Below, piece after piece: positions 21,897 through 30,676 of a stretch of DNA of 64,000 nucleotides. The position numbers and the translations under genes are program-made. This DNA comes from Xanthomonas hydrangeae (GTDB taxonomy: Bacteria > Pseudomonadota > Gammaproteobacteria > Xanthomonadales > Xanthomonadaceae). The stretch covers positions 2,976,001 through 3,040,000 of the forward strand of contig LR990730.1 in NCBI GenBank assembly GCA_905142475.1, read 5' to 3'. Each line of letters begins with the position of its first letter. Positions within the stretch are counted from its first letter, which is position 1. The notes under the pieces were generated by a model that was not told the DNA's origin, made no database searches, and saw only the letters and a program-made list of their open reading frames with translations.

Positions 21897-22016
21897 TCCC
21901 TTCTCCCGCCGGGAGAAGATGGCCCGAAGGGCCGGATGAGGGTACGGATGACTCGAGAACTCTAGCCGCCCGTACCCTCACCCCAACCCCTCTCCCGACG
22001 GGAGAGGGGCTTTAAG
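21897..22016. repeat. Palindromic intergenic repeat, copy 2
   Basis: The design matches the element at 16676-16804: CCTTCTCCCGCCGGGAGAAG, then GGATGAGGGTACGG, a short variable middle, CCGTACCCTCACCCC, and a CCTCTCCCGACGGGAGAGG hairpin. The copies differ mainly in the middle. It lies immediately after serA and could terminate its transcript. Confidence 0.8.
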
Positions 22017-22071
22017 CAGCGCGCCATTAACTCACTCAAGACCTTCCAAGGTCATGACAAGAAATTGCCGA

Positions 22072-22184
22072 GGCAGCAGCGTGGCCGGGGATTGGCGGAG
22101 AGCGGCACACGGATGTGCCGCGGCGGCGAGTCAGACAGGATGTCTGACCGAGCCGAGGAGCCGATCCCCGGCCGCGCTGCTGCC
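22072..22184. ncRNA. Three-way-junction element with two GGA-loop hairpins
   Basis: A 24-25-bp outer stem (left 22072-22095, right 22160-22184; GGCAGCAGCG...GGCCGGGGAT against ATCCCCGGCC...CGCTGCTGCC) encloses two hairpins. Hairpin 1 at 22102-22121 has an 8-bp perfect stem with loop CGGA, giving ACACGGATGT. Hairpin 2 at 22130-22148 has an 8-bp perfect stem with loop GGA, giving ACAGGATGT. Both present the CsrA/RsmA consensus ACAnGGAnGU or close to it. No reading frame here looks coding. Transcription is unproven, and it may be a dispersed repeat. The flanks 22017-22071 and 22185-22347 hold nothing I recognise. Confidence 0.55.
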
Positions 22185-22347
22185 GCCCACCGAAGCCAGT
22201 AAGCGAAACAGGCAGTGCTCGGCCGCGCCTGAGTCCGCACATTCGCCCCAACCCCCGCTCTGCCCCCGGCCCACGTTTTCGGCACGAGCGCTCCAAGGCG
22301 CGCAGGCAGCGTTTCATCGCCCCGGCGGAGAGGCTTTAGCAAGCTGC

Positions 22348-22896
22348 TTAATTCGCGCGCGCCACCCACTTCTGGGCCATGCGCCGCATCGACGGATCCA
22401 GTTCCGGCTCGGCAAGCAGCTCTGCGATCGGCCGCCAGGCCAACGCCAGCGACTCTTCGCTGACTTCGAACGCCTCGTCAGCCCCAGCCACCACCACATA
22501 GCGCGCGTCGTAGTGCCAGTGCCCGGCCACCTCGCCCCGCGCTGGAATCCAGTGCCGGTCCAGGTCGAAGATTGCCGTCTCGGCCAGGCGCAGCCCGCTC
22601 AAGCCAGACTCCTCCTGCGCCTCGCGCAAGGCCACCTGCGCCAGGTCGCGGTCGCCGTCGGCGTGTCCGCCTAGCTGCAGCCAACGCTGCAGCTTGCGGT
22701 GATGGGTCAGCAACGTGCGCGTGCCATCGGCGCTGACCACCCACGCAGAACCGGTGAAATGACCTTCGACACGCTCGCGCACGAATGGATTACTGGCATC
22801 GTCCAGCAGTTGCGCGAATTGCCCGGCCAGCTCGGCTTGGTCCGGCCAGCGTGCGCGGTAGGCAGCCAATTGCTGTTGCAGCGTCGCATCCACCAT
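22348..22896 (-). CDS. Nudix hydrolase
   Basis: This 182-residue protein has a Nudix domain. The Nudix box starts at GHADGDRDLAQ and ends REAQEESGL; the core REAQEESG is intact, although the first acidic position of the box is Arg. It is preceded by RTLLTHHRKLQRWLQLGGH, typical of the NUDIX group near pyrophosphohydrolases of unknown substrate. The start at 22896 (MVDATLQQQLAAY) is preferred over 22935, which adds 13 residues. The substrate cannot be inferred from context. Confidence 0.85.
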   Translation of the reverse strand: MVDATLQQQLAAYRARWPDQAELAGQFAQLLDDASNPFVRERVEGHFTGSAWVVSADGTRTLLTHHRKLQRWLQLGGHADGDRDLAQVALREAQEESGLSGLRLAETAIFDLDRHWIPARGEVAGHWHYDARYVVVAGADEAFEVSEESLALAWRPIAELLAEPELDPSMRRMAQKWVARAN

Positions 22897-23068
22897 CTGT
22901 CGTTCTCGGTCGCCCGTTGCGGGCCAGGCGACCATTATCGTCGTTCATGCTGCGTACGTGCTTGTCGTGAGCGTGTAGCTTTGGCAAGGTAGGCCGCTTG
23001 CCTGTCCCACCGGGATGCGGCGTACCACCTTCGTCCGGGCGCCTGCGCCTTAGCTTTGCCACTTAGGG

Positions 23069-24550
23069 ATGTACCGAATGCTGAAGTCTTTGTTGAGGGT
23101 CAAACCGATCGAACCCGCCGGACGTGTCGATGCGGGCGAACCGGTCGAAGGCAGCCTGCAAGGCGAAGCCACCCTGCAACGCACCCTCACCGCCAAGCAC
23201 CTGATCATGCTCGGCATCGGCGCGGTGATCGGCGCCGGCATCTTCGTGCTGACCGGCCAGGCCGCTGCCAACCACGCAGGACCGGCGGTGATGCTGTCGT
23301 TCGTGTTTGCCGGCATCGCCTGCGCGTTCGCCGGCCTGTGCTACGCAGAGTTCGCGGCGATGATGCCGGTGTCCGGCAGCGCCTATTCGTACTCATACGC
23401 CACGCTCGGCGAGGGAATCGCCTGGTTCATCGGCTGGTGCCTGGTGCTGGAATACCTGTTCGCCGGCTCCAGCGTCGCCGTCGGCTGGTCCGCCTACCTG
23501 ATCAGCTTTTTGACCGGCACGCTCGGATTGCCGTTCCCGGCAGAACTTGCCGGTGCGCCATTGGCCTGGGACGGCCACAACTTCGTCAGCTCCGGCAACC
23601 TCATCAACCTGCCGGCCGTGCTGATCGTGGCTGCGGTAAGCATGCTGTGCTACGTCGGCGTCACCCAGTCGGCGTTCGCCAATGCCATCGTGGTGGCGAT
23701 CAAGGTGGTGGTGATCTGCCTGTTCGTCGGCTTCGGCATTTCGTATATCGACCCGGCCAACTGGCACCCCTTCATCCCGGAAAACACCGGGCCGGGCAAG
23801 TTCGGCTGGGACGGGGTATTCCGTGCGGCGTCCATCGTGTTCTTCTCCTATATCGGCTTCGACGCGGTCTCTACCTCCGCCGGCGAGACCAAGGATCCGC
23901 AGAAGAACATGCCGATCGGCATCCTGGTGTCGCTGGCGGTCTGCACCGTCATCTACATCATCGTCTGCGCGGTATTGACCGGATTGCTGCCCTATACCCA
24001 GCTCGGCACCGCCAAGCCGGTGGCCACCGCACTGGAAGCGCACCCGCAGCTGACCTGGCTCAAGACCGCGGTGGAAATCGGTGCGATCGCCGGGCTGTCC
24101 TCGGTGGTGCTGGTGATGCTGATGGCGCAGCCGCGCATCTTCTACACCATGGCCAAGGACGGGTTGATGCCCAGACTGTTCGGCAAGGTGCATCCGAAGT
24201 TCCACACGCCCTATGTCGGCACGATCTTCGTCGGCGTGGTCGCGGCGCTGCTGGCCGGGTTGGTCCCGCTCAGCGTGCTGGGCGAACTGGTGTCGATGGG
24301 CACCCTGCTCGCCTTCGCCACCGTGTGCGCCGGGGTGATGGTATTGCGCTTCACCAAGCCCGGGCTGGAGCGCCCGTTCCGGGTGCCGCTGGCGATGGTG
24401 ATCTGCCCGCTGGGTGCGCTGGCCTGCCTGTTCCTGTTCTTCCAGGCCTTCCAGGAGCACTGGAAAGTGTTCGTGGGCTGGACCGTGATCGGTCTGTTTA
24501 TCTATTTCGGTTACGGCATTCGCCATAGCCGTCTGGCCCGTAAGGTGTAA
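23069..24550 (+). CDS. APC-superfamily amino-acid permease 1
   Basis: This 493-residue inner-membrane transporter has about 12-14 hydrophobic helices. The first carries the APC substrate-backbone motif GIGAVIGAGIFVLTGQAA. Later family marks are FAAMMPVSGSAYSYSYATLGE, FFSYIGFDAVSTSAGET, and QPRIFYTMAKDGLMP. It belongs to the cationic-amino-acid-transporter-like branch of APC permeases; the exact substrate is unknown. It is followed after about 110 bases by a paralogue on the same strand. Starts at 23069 (MYRMLK) and 23078 (MLKSLL) are both possible. Confidence 0.9.
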   Translation: MYRMLKSLLRVKPIEPAGRVDAGEPVEGSLQGEATLQRTLTAKHLIMLGIGAVIGAGIFVLTGQAAANHAGPAVMLSFVFAGIACAFAGLCYAEFAAMMPVSGSAYSYSYATLGEGIAWFIGWCLVLEYLFAGSSVAVGWSAYLISFLTGTLGLPFPAELAGAPLAWDGHNFVSSGNLINLPAVLIVAAVSMLCYVGVTQSAFANAIVVAIKVVVICLFVGFGISYIDPANWHPFIPENTGPGKFGWDGVFRAASIVFFSYIGFDAVSTSAGETKDPQKNMPIGILVSLAVCTVIYIIVCAVLTGLLPYTQLGTAKPVATALEAHPQLTWLKTAVEIGAIAGLSSVVLVMLMAQPRIFYTMAKDGLMPRLFGKVHPKFHTPYVGTIFVGVVAALLAGLVPLSVLGELVSMGTLLAFATVCAGVMVLRFTKPGLERPFRVPLAMVICPLGALACLFLFFQAFQEHWKVFVGWTVIGLFIYFGYGIRHSRLARKV

Positions 24551-24650
24551 CTGCGAGTCCCTCGCAAGAGCCCGCATCTCCACATGCGGCGATTTGGTAA
24601 CGCGAACCCCTCGCACACGCCCGCACCGCCATGTGCAGGGATTCAACAGG
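24550..24650 (+). repeat. Imperfect direct repeat between the tandem permease genes
   Basis: Two units of about 45 bases follow each other: GCGAGTCCCTCGCA, GCCCGCA, CCACATGC, GGCGATT; then GCGAACCCCTCGCA, GCCCGCA, CCATGTGC, GGGATT. The second ends just before the second permease start. Each unit holds a short palindrome (GCGAGNCCCTCGC type). The origin is unclear: a duplicated leader or spacer. Confidence 0.55.
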
Positions 24651-24659
24651 AACCGCTGC

Positions 24660-26090
24660 ATGTTCAAGCAACTCTGGGCTACCAAACACCCGCACGCCAG
24701 CCATGAGGCGGCAGACGGGCTGGGCTTGCAGCGCGCGCTCGGGCCGTGGGGGCTGACCGCCCTGGGCATTGGCGCGGTGATCGGCGGCGGCATCTTCGTC
24801 ATCACCGGGCAGGCAGCGGCCGACCATGCCGGCCCGGCGATCATGCTGTCGTTCGTGCTGGCAGCGGTGTGCTGCGCGTTCTGCGCGATGGCCTACGCCG
24901 AATTCGCCGCGATGGTGCCGGTGTCCGGCAGCGCCTACACCTATACCTACGCCACCTTCGGCGAGCTGGCGGCCTGGTTCATCGGCTGGATGCTGGTGCT
25001 GGAATACGGCGTCTCGGCCTCGGCGGTAGCGGTCAGCTGGACCGGGTATTTCCTCAGCCTGCTGGAACATTTCGACATCCATCTGCCGGCCGCGCTGGTC
25101 AGCGCGCCACTGGACGGCAAGCTGCAGCGCACCGGTGCGATCGCCAACCTGCCTGCCGCCGGCATCGTGCTGCTGCTGACCTGGTTGTGCTACGTGGGCA
25201 TCCGCAAGTCGTCGGCGATGAACATGGCCATGGTGATCCTCAAGACCGGGCTGATCCTGTTGGTGATCGGGGTGGGCTGGAAGTACGTGGATACCGCCAA
25301 CTGGCACCCGTTCATCCCGGCCAACGAAGGCCCGGGCAAGTACGGCATGGAAGGCGTGCTGCGCGGCGCGGCGATGGTGTTCTTCGCCTACATCGGCTTC
25401 GAGGCGGTGTCGGTGGCGGCGCAGGAATCGCACCGCCCGCAACGCGATCTGCCGATCGGCATGATCCTGTCGCTGGTCATCTGCACCGTGCTCTACATCG
25501 CGATGGCTGCGGTGATGACCGGGCTGGTGCCCTACACCCTGCTCGGCACCGACGAGCCGGTGGTGACCGCGGTGGCGGCGCATCCGCAGCTGGCCTGGTT
25601 GCGCGTGGTGGTGGAAGTCGGTGCGTTGATCGGGCTGTCGTCGGTGGTGCTGGTGATGATCATCGGCCAGCCGCGCATCTTCATGATCATCGCGCGCGAC
25701 GGCCTGCTGCCGTCGATCTTCACCCGCATCCATCCAAAGTACCGCACCCCGCACGTCAATACCGTGATCACCGGTGTCGGCATTGCCTTGCTCGCAGCGG
25801 TGTTCCCGCTGGATGTGCTGGGCGAGCTGACCTCGATGGGCACGCTGATCGCGTTCGCGGCGGTGTGCGCGGGCGTGTTGATCCTGCGCCGCACCCACCC
25901 GGAACTGCCGCGTCCGTTCCGCATGCCGGTGGCCTGGCTGATCTGCAGCGCCGGCGTATTGAGCTGTCTGGCGCTGCTGTCGGCGATGACCCTGCACAAC
26001 TGGATGTTGATGGGGGTGTGGACGCTGGTCGGGCTGGTGGTCTATTTCGGCTACGGCTACCGCCACAGCCGTCTGCGCGACGGCCGCTGA
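24660..26090 (+). CDS. APC-superfamily amino-acid permease 2
   Basis: This 476-residue paralogue of the preceding permease has the same order of motifs: GIGAVIGGGIFVITGQAA, FAAMVPVSGSAYTYTYATFGE, FFAYIGFEAVSVAAQES, QPRIFMIIARDGLLPSIF. The ATG at 24660 (MFKQLWATKHPH) is used because the in-frame extension upstream runs through the direct repeat. The two genes are similar along their whole length and probably arose by tandem duplication. Their substrates may overlap. Confidence 0.9.
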   Translation: MFKQLWATKHPHASHEAADGLGLQRALGPWGLTALGIGAVIGGGIFVITGQAAADHAGPAIMLSFVLAAVCCAFCAMAYAEFAAMVPVSGSAYTYTYATFGELAAWFIGWMLVLEYGVSASAVAVSWTGYFLSLLEHFDIHLPAALVSAPLDGKLQRTGAIANLPAAGIVLLLTWLCYVGIRKSSAMNMAMVILKTGLILLVIGVGWKYVDTANWHPFIPANEGPGKYGMEGVLRGAAMVFFAYIGFEAVSVAAQESHRPQRDLPIGMILSLVICTVLYIAMAAVMTGLVPYTLLGTDEPVVTAVAAHPQLAWLRVVVEVGALIGLSSVVLVMIIGQPRIFMIIARDGLLPSIFTRIHPKYRTPHVNTVITGVGIALLAAVFPLDVLGELTSMGTLIAFAAVCAGVLILRRTHPELPRPFRMPVAWLICSAGVLSCLALLSAMTLHNWMLMGVWTLVGLVVYFGYGYRHSRLRDGR

Positions 26091-26186
26091 TCACCCGCGC
26101 GAGCCAGCAGCCACTGACAAAACGACCGCCCGCCGGTTTATGGCAGAGCGGGTGACAGGTCTTCCGCTGCTGAGGCGGTTGAGCTG

Positions 26187-26262
26187 TGACTTGGTCGCAG
26201 GGCCCTGATCTGCAGCTTGGCTGCAGGGTCCTGATCTGATCTGCGGCTTGGCTGCAGGGCCC
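26187..26262. repeat. Short tandem repeat, three imperfect units
   Basis: Three units of about 22-28 bases carry the core GGCTTGGCTGCAGGG or a variant, each followed by CCTGATCTG-like bases. The third runs into the structured element that starts at 26263. No coding potential is seen. Origin and role are unknown. Confidence 0.6.
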
Positions 26263-26364
26263 CCTTGCCCGCCCACCATCGCGGGACACGCCGTGAATCC
26301 GTTCATGGAGGCTCTTACGCGGCATCCATGCCGCGTAAGGTCCCGCGATGGTGGGCGGGCAAGG
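26263..26364 (-). ncRNA. TwoAYGGAY-like structured element, copy A
   Basis: A perfect 25-bp closing stem (26263-26287 with 26340-26364, inner end GCGGGAC/GTCCCGC) surrounds two hairpins read on the minus strand. One at 26315-26338 is TTACGCGGC-ATGGAT-GCCGCGTAA, a 9-bp stem with loop AYGGAY. The other, near 26290-26306, exposes ACGGAT between TGA and TCA. Two AYGGAY loops in tandem are the defining mark of the published TwoAYGGAY RNA motif, proposed to resemble CsrA targets. I assign the class by eye only. The surrounding gap 26091-26872 contains no gene. Confidence 0.6.
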
Positions 26365-26571
26365 ACCAGTCGAGATGGTCGGTGTGCCTAAATTAAGAGC
26401 AAGACATGACGTGTGCTGGTCGGGTCGTTGTGCGTCGACCAACTTCTCACCACCTTCCCATCGCAAGCCGAGCAACAGACAGGCTTTTTAACGCGCACCC
26501 TGAAAACGTCCCGCCTGCCACCGCAGGCCGAGCAACATGCTTTCAAGAAAGCCGCCGACCAACTGTCTGGT
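26365..26571. other. Non-coding spacer between the two structured elements
   Basis: No gene is supported here. Two related segments of about 65 bases, around 26455-26500 and 26518-26560, share CGCAnGCCGAGCAACA followed by an AAAGCC or TTTTTAA stretch, so this is an old partial duplication. Nothing else is recognised. Confidence 0.4.
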
Positions 26572-26674
26572 GCGGTGCCCTCGCCGCTTGCGGGACCGTG
26601 TGGCGGCATGGATGCCGCCACCGAGCCTACATGGACGTACTTGCGGCGTGTCCCGCAAGCGGTGAGGGCACCGC
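26572..26674 (+). ncRNA. TwoAYGGAY-like structured element, copy B (inverted relative to copy A)
   Basis: The closing stem pairs 26572-26596 with 26650-26674 at 24 of 25 positions, the odd one being G-T compatible, and again ends GCGGGAC/GTCCCGC. Hairpin 1 at 26601-26620 is GGCGGC-ATGGAT-GCCGCC. Hairpin 2 around 26627-26640 is TAC-ATGGAC-GTA, which reads ACATGGACGT, an exact match to the CsrA/RsmA consensus ACAnGGAnGU. The sequence between hairpin 2 and the right arm (GCGGCGTGTCCCGC) also recurs in copy A. The bases from 26675 to the mtnB start hold no gene. They contain an AGCTAACAAAAC/TGTCAGG stretch that recurs near 29030. Confidence 0.6.
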
Positions 26675-26872
26675 GCCCTCGACCGACTCAGCGTTTGCGT
26701 TTGACCTGGGCGTCTGACTGCATCCAACAAGAGAAAGCTAACAAAACCGCTGCACTCACTGTCAGGCGCGCGCTCTACGTTTTTGCCAGCCGCTTCTCGG
26801 CCCGGGCGTAGCAGCAACAAACCCTGCTGCGCTGCACCTGACCGTAATCCGGCGGGGCAGTAGAATAGGTCC

Positions 26873-27526
26873 ATGAATGCGACCACTGCCCCCCTGCCCT
26901 ATAGCGCCGCGCGTCTGCACGAGCTGGCGCAGTTGTTGATCGGCAACATCCGCGAGCTGGCCCAGGCCGGCTGGACGCCCGCCACCAGCAGCAATTTCTC
27001 CCATCGCCTGGACGAACAGCACGCTGCGATCACCGTCTCCGGCCGCGACAAGGGCCGCCTGGTCGAAGAAGACATCATGGTGGTGGATTTCGATGGCCTG
27101 GCCGTCGGCCGTCCGTTGCGCCCCTCCGCCGAAACGCTGCTGCACACCCAGTTGTATCGCCGCTTTCCGGAGATCGGCTGCGTGCTGCACACACATTCGC
27201 CGGTGCAGACCATCGCCTCGCGGCTGTACGCCGGCAACGGCGTGATCCGGCTGGAGGGCTACGAGCTGTTGAAAGCCTTCGAAGGCAACACCACCCATGA
27301 AACTGCGGTGGACGTGCCAGTGTTCGCCAATACCCAGGACATGCAGGTGCTGGCCGCGCAGGTCGAAGCCCTGCTGGACAAACAGAACCTGTGGGGGTAT
27401 CTCATCGAAGGACACGGCCTGTATGCCTGGGGCCGCAACATGGCCGAGGCGCGCCGTCACCTGGAGGCATTCGAGTTCCTGCTGCATTGCGAACTCGAGC
27501 TGCTGAAACTGCGCGGCACGCGCTGA
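26873..27526 (+). CDS. mtnB: Methylthioribulose-1-phosphate dehydratase
   Basis: MtnB dehydrates 5-methylthioribulose-1-phosphate in the methionine salvage pathway. The 217-residue class II aldolase-fold protein has the N-terminal [13 protein letters not shown] and [10 protein letters not shown] motifs, zinc-ligand histidines in [10 protein letters not shown], and a late ligand in [10 protein letters not shown]. It is the first of three salvage genes on the same strand (mtnB-mtnD-mtnC), with 39 bases before mtnD. Confidence 0.94.
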   Translation: MNATTAPLPYSAARLHELAQLLIGNIRELAQAGWTPATSSNFSHRLDEQHAAITVSGRDKGRLVEEDIMVVDFDGLAVGRPLRPSAETLLHTQLYRRFPEIGCVLHTHSPVQTIASRLYAGNGVIRLEGYELLKAFEGNTTHETAVDVPVFANTQDMQVLAAQVEALLDKQNLWGYLIEGHGLYAWGRNMAEARRHLEAFEFLLHCELELLKLRGTR

Positions 27527-27565
27527 GTCCTCGCCACCTCCCCTTCCCTTGTGAGCCAGACCGCC

Positions 27566-28833
<1,268 letters not shown>

Positions 28834-28962
28834 GCGCGCTCGACAAACCGGCTGGGCGCATTGGCATGTGAGTGCAGTCGGTGTTCGGTGCGGCATGTAG
28901 CGCGCGCATGTGGTACGGGCTTTGGGCGCGTCGTCCAGACCCATAGGACGGCCGCCGGCTTG

Positions 28963-29170
28963 GTTTTGTTAGCCGGTTATGCCGACGGATGATGCCGATG
29001 AAGTATCGGCGACGCATGCACTTGGAGCGGCTAACAAAACTGTCAGGTGGGCGCGGAGGGCGTGGAGGAACCGGAGTGTACAAGTGGTACATGCCGATTC
29101 CGAGCACCGCTCGCGCCCGCCTGGCGGCTGCGCAGTAGTTTGCCAGCCACTCTTAAAGGCGCGCTCTACA
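28963..29170. repeat. Intergenic inverted-repeat element(s)
   Basis: A perfect 13-bp inverted repeat (GTTTTGTTAGCCG at 28963-28975, CGGCTAACAAAAC at 29028-29040) encloses about 50 bases. Adjacent is a second structure where GGAACCGG, TGTAC, GTACA and CCGATTCC pair around AAGTG (about 29068-29104), flanked by GGGCGCGGAGGGCG and CGCTCGCGCCCGCC. The CTAACAAAAC...TGTCAGG and GCGCGCTCTAC pieces recur at 26739-26782. It looks like a small non-autonomous repeat. No gene is seen in 28834-29299. Confidence 0.55.
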
Positions 29171-29299
29171 AAACGTGTTCCGCAAGACCTGTTCTTCAAG
29201 AGATGCATGGATCGGTGGACGTCGTGCAACGTCGCGGTCTGCGTTGCGATCACTGCGCCCAGGCGCTCCACCCGTTTCTCTCAGACCTCGGCGTTTTTC

Positions 29300-30391
29300 A
29301 TGTCGCTGCATTTCACCATCGGACCGAACGCCTTGCTGCAGCGCCTGTCGCTGTTGATCGTCATCGTGACCTTGATGGCCGGCTGCCATCCCGATGCCGG
29401 TGCCACGTTGCCGAGCCAGTCTGCGACGAGCCAGGCTGCGGCAACCCAGGACGAGGTCGATGCAGTCGACCAGGCCGCACTCGCGCAGGCATTGAAAGCG
29501 CTGCAGCCGCAACGCCCCGGCATCACCGATCTGTATGTGGTCGGCTTCGCCGGCGATGCCAGCGACGACGTGTTCCGCAACGAGACGCTGTACCTCAAGC
29601 AGCTGTTCGAGCAGCGCTTCGATGCGCGCGGCCGCGTGGTCACGCTGGTCAACAACCCGGACAATCTGGGCGAGCAGCCATACGCACCGCTGGCAACCTA
29701 CGACAACCTCTACGACACGCTTGCCGCAGTCGGCAAGCGCATGGATCGCAAGGAAGACGCGCTGCTGCTGTTCGTCACCACCCATGGCACCGAAGACCAC
29801 GCGCTGTACGTGCAGGTGGACGAGAACGAAGAAGATTTCATCAGCCCGCAGGACTTGCGCAAGGCGCTGGACGATGCCGGCATCGGCAATCGCATCATCG
29901 TGCTGTCGGCCTGCTACTCGGGCGGTTTCATTCCGGCGCTGCGCTCGCCGGACACGCTGATCCTCACCGCCGCGCGTGCCGATCGGCCTTCGTTCGGCTG
30001 CGGCAACACCTCCAACGCGACCTACTTTGGTCAGGCCTGGCTGATCGATGCAATGAACCGCAGCGACGACCCATTGGCCGCGTTCGACATGGCCAAAGCG
30101 GCGATCACCGCACGCGAGAAACAGGACGGCCAATTGCCGTCGTTGCCGCAGCAATCGCTCGGCAAGCGCATCGCGCCGGTGCTGGCACGCTGGCGTGCAG
30201 GGCTGCAAGCAAGGCCGGCGGTTGCCTATCCGTATCCGCCGCTGGAGGTTGCGCCGGACGCCGAGCAGGAAAGCGATCCGAAGGCCGACTCCGAGGCTGA
30301 GTCAGCGGACAGCCCGAGGCAAACCAAGCTGCCGACGGCCTCCACCACTGCGCGCAAACCGTCGCCTGCACCTGCGCCGTCGACACCCTGA
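29300..30391 (+). CDS. C13-family (legumain-like) peptidase, lipoprotein
   Basis: This 363-residue protein has a lipoprotein signal (lipobox LMAGC, Cys29). The domain from about residue 75 to 260 has the clan CD layout: His162 in LLFVTTHGTEDHALYV and Cys205 in IIVLSACYSGGF, each after a hydrophobic strand, as in legumain and caspases. The tail (about 310-363) is Pro/Ser/Glu-rich and probably disordered. The ATG at 29300 starts the signal peptide; the frame is open 107 codons further upstream but reads through repeats. It stands alone between repeat-rich gaps. The substrate is unknown. Confidence 0.82.
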   Translation: MSLHFTIGPNALLQRLSLLIVIVTLMAGCHPDAGATLPSQSATSQAAATQDEVDAVDQAALAQALKALQPQRPGITDLYVVGFAGDASDDVFRNETLYLKQLFEQRFDARGRVVTLVNNPDNLGEQPYAPLATYDNLYDTLAAVGKRMDRKEDALLLFVTTHGTEDHALYVQVDENEEDFISPQDLRKALDDAGIGNRIIVLSACYSGGFIPALRSPDTLILTAARADRPSFGCGNTSNATYFGQAWLIDAMNRSDDPLAAFDMAKAAITAREKQDGQLPSLPQQSLGKRIAPVLARWRAGLQARPAVAYPYPPLEVAPDAEQESDPKADSEAESADSPRQTKLPTASTTARKPSPAPAPSTP

Positions 30392-30524
30392 CAGCTGCAA
30401 CGCGCTGAGACTAATTCTCATTTCGTCAGCGCGCGCGGCCTCGCTACACTCGCGCAGCCAGCCAGCTCACGCCAGCCAGCCTCGATCCCCGCCAGCGCGC
30501 CATCGCCTGCCAGCCCGGATCCCA

Positions 30525-30549
30525 AAACGCCTCCCTTGTGGAGGCGTTT
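30525..30549 (+). terminator. Probable intrinsic terminator after the C13 peptidase gene
   Basis: A perfect 10-bp stem AAACGCCTCC/GGAGGCGTTT with a 5-base loop lies about 135 bases after the stop, ending in a short T run. The A and T tails on both sides make it usable in either direction. The rest of 30392-30676 shows no gene. Confidence 0.65.
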
Positions 30550-30610
30550 GTGTGTCTGGCGACAGGGTTGATGCGTCGCATCCAACGCAAACGTTTCGAC
30601 CAATAAATGC

Positions 30611-30640
30611 CGTAGGAGCGCATTTATGCGCGATGGGCTC
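30611..30640. repeat. GTAGGAGCGC-type REP unit
   Basis: CGTAGGAGCGCATTTATGCGCGATGGG is a single REP-like unit whose GCGCAT/ATGCGC core pairs. It shares the CGTAGGAGCGC...GCGCGATGGG frame with the larger hairpin at 32357-32427. Similar GTAG-headed units are dispersed in Xanthomonas and Stenotrophomonas. Confidence 0.6.
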
Positions 30641-30676
30641 CACACCAAGAACCCACGCACGACGCACGCCTCTCCA

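Noticed and set aside
20440..21981. Extension of the FAD-oxidase frame to 986 codons
   Set aside because: The added part is antisense to serA and its repeat; the family N-terminus is at 20439.
22036..22369. Minus-strand frames of 93-105 codons near 22.1-22.3 kb
   Set aside because: They run through the hairpin element in several frames with no conserved protein features.
23393..26066. Long minus-strand frames opposite both permeases
   Set aside because: They are compositional shadows rich in His, Gln and Asp with no motifs.
26187..26262. CRISPR-like array
   Set aside because: Only three imperfect adjoining units, no unique spacers and no cas genes.
28979..29299. N-terminal extension of the C13 peptidase
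   Set aside because: The in-frame codons translate repeat DNA; the signal peptide begins at 29300.
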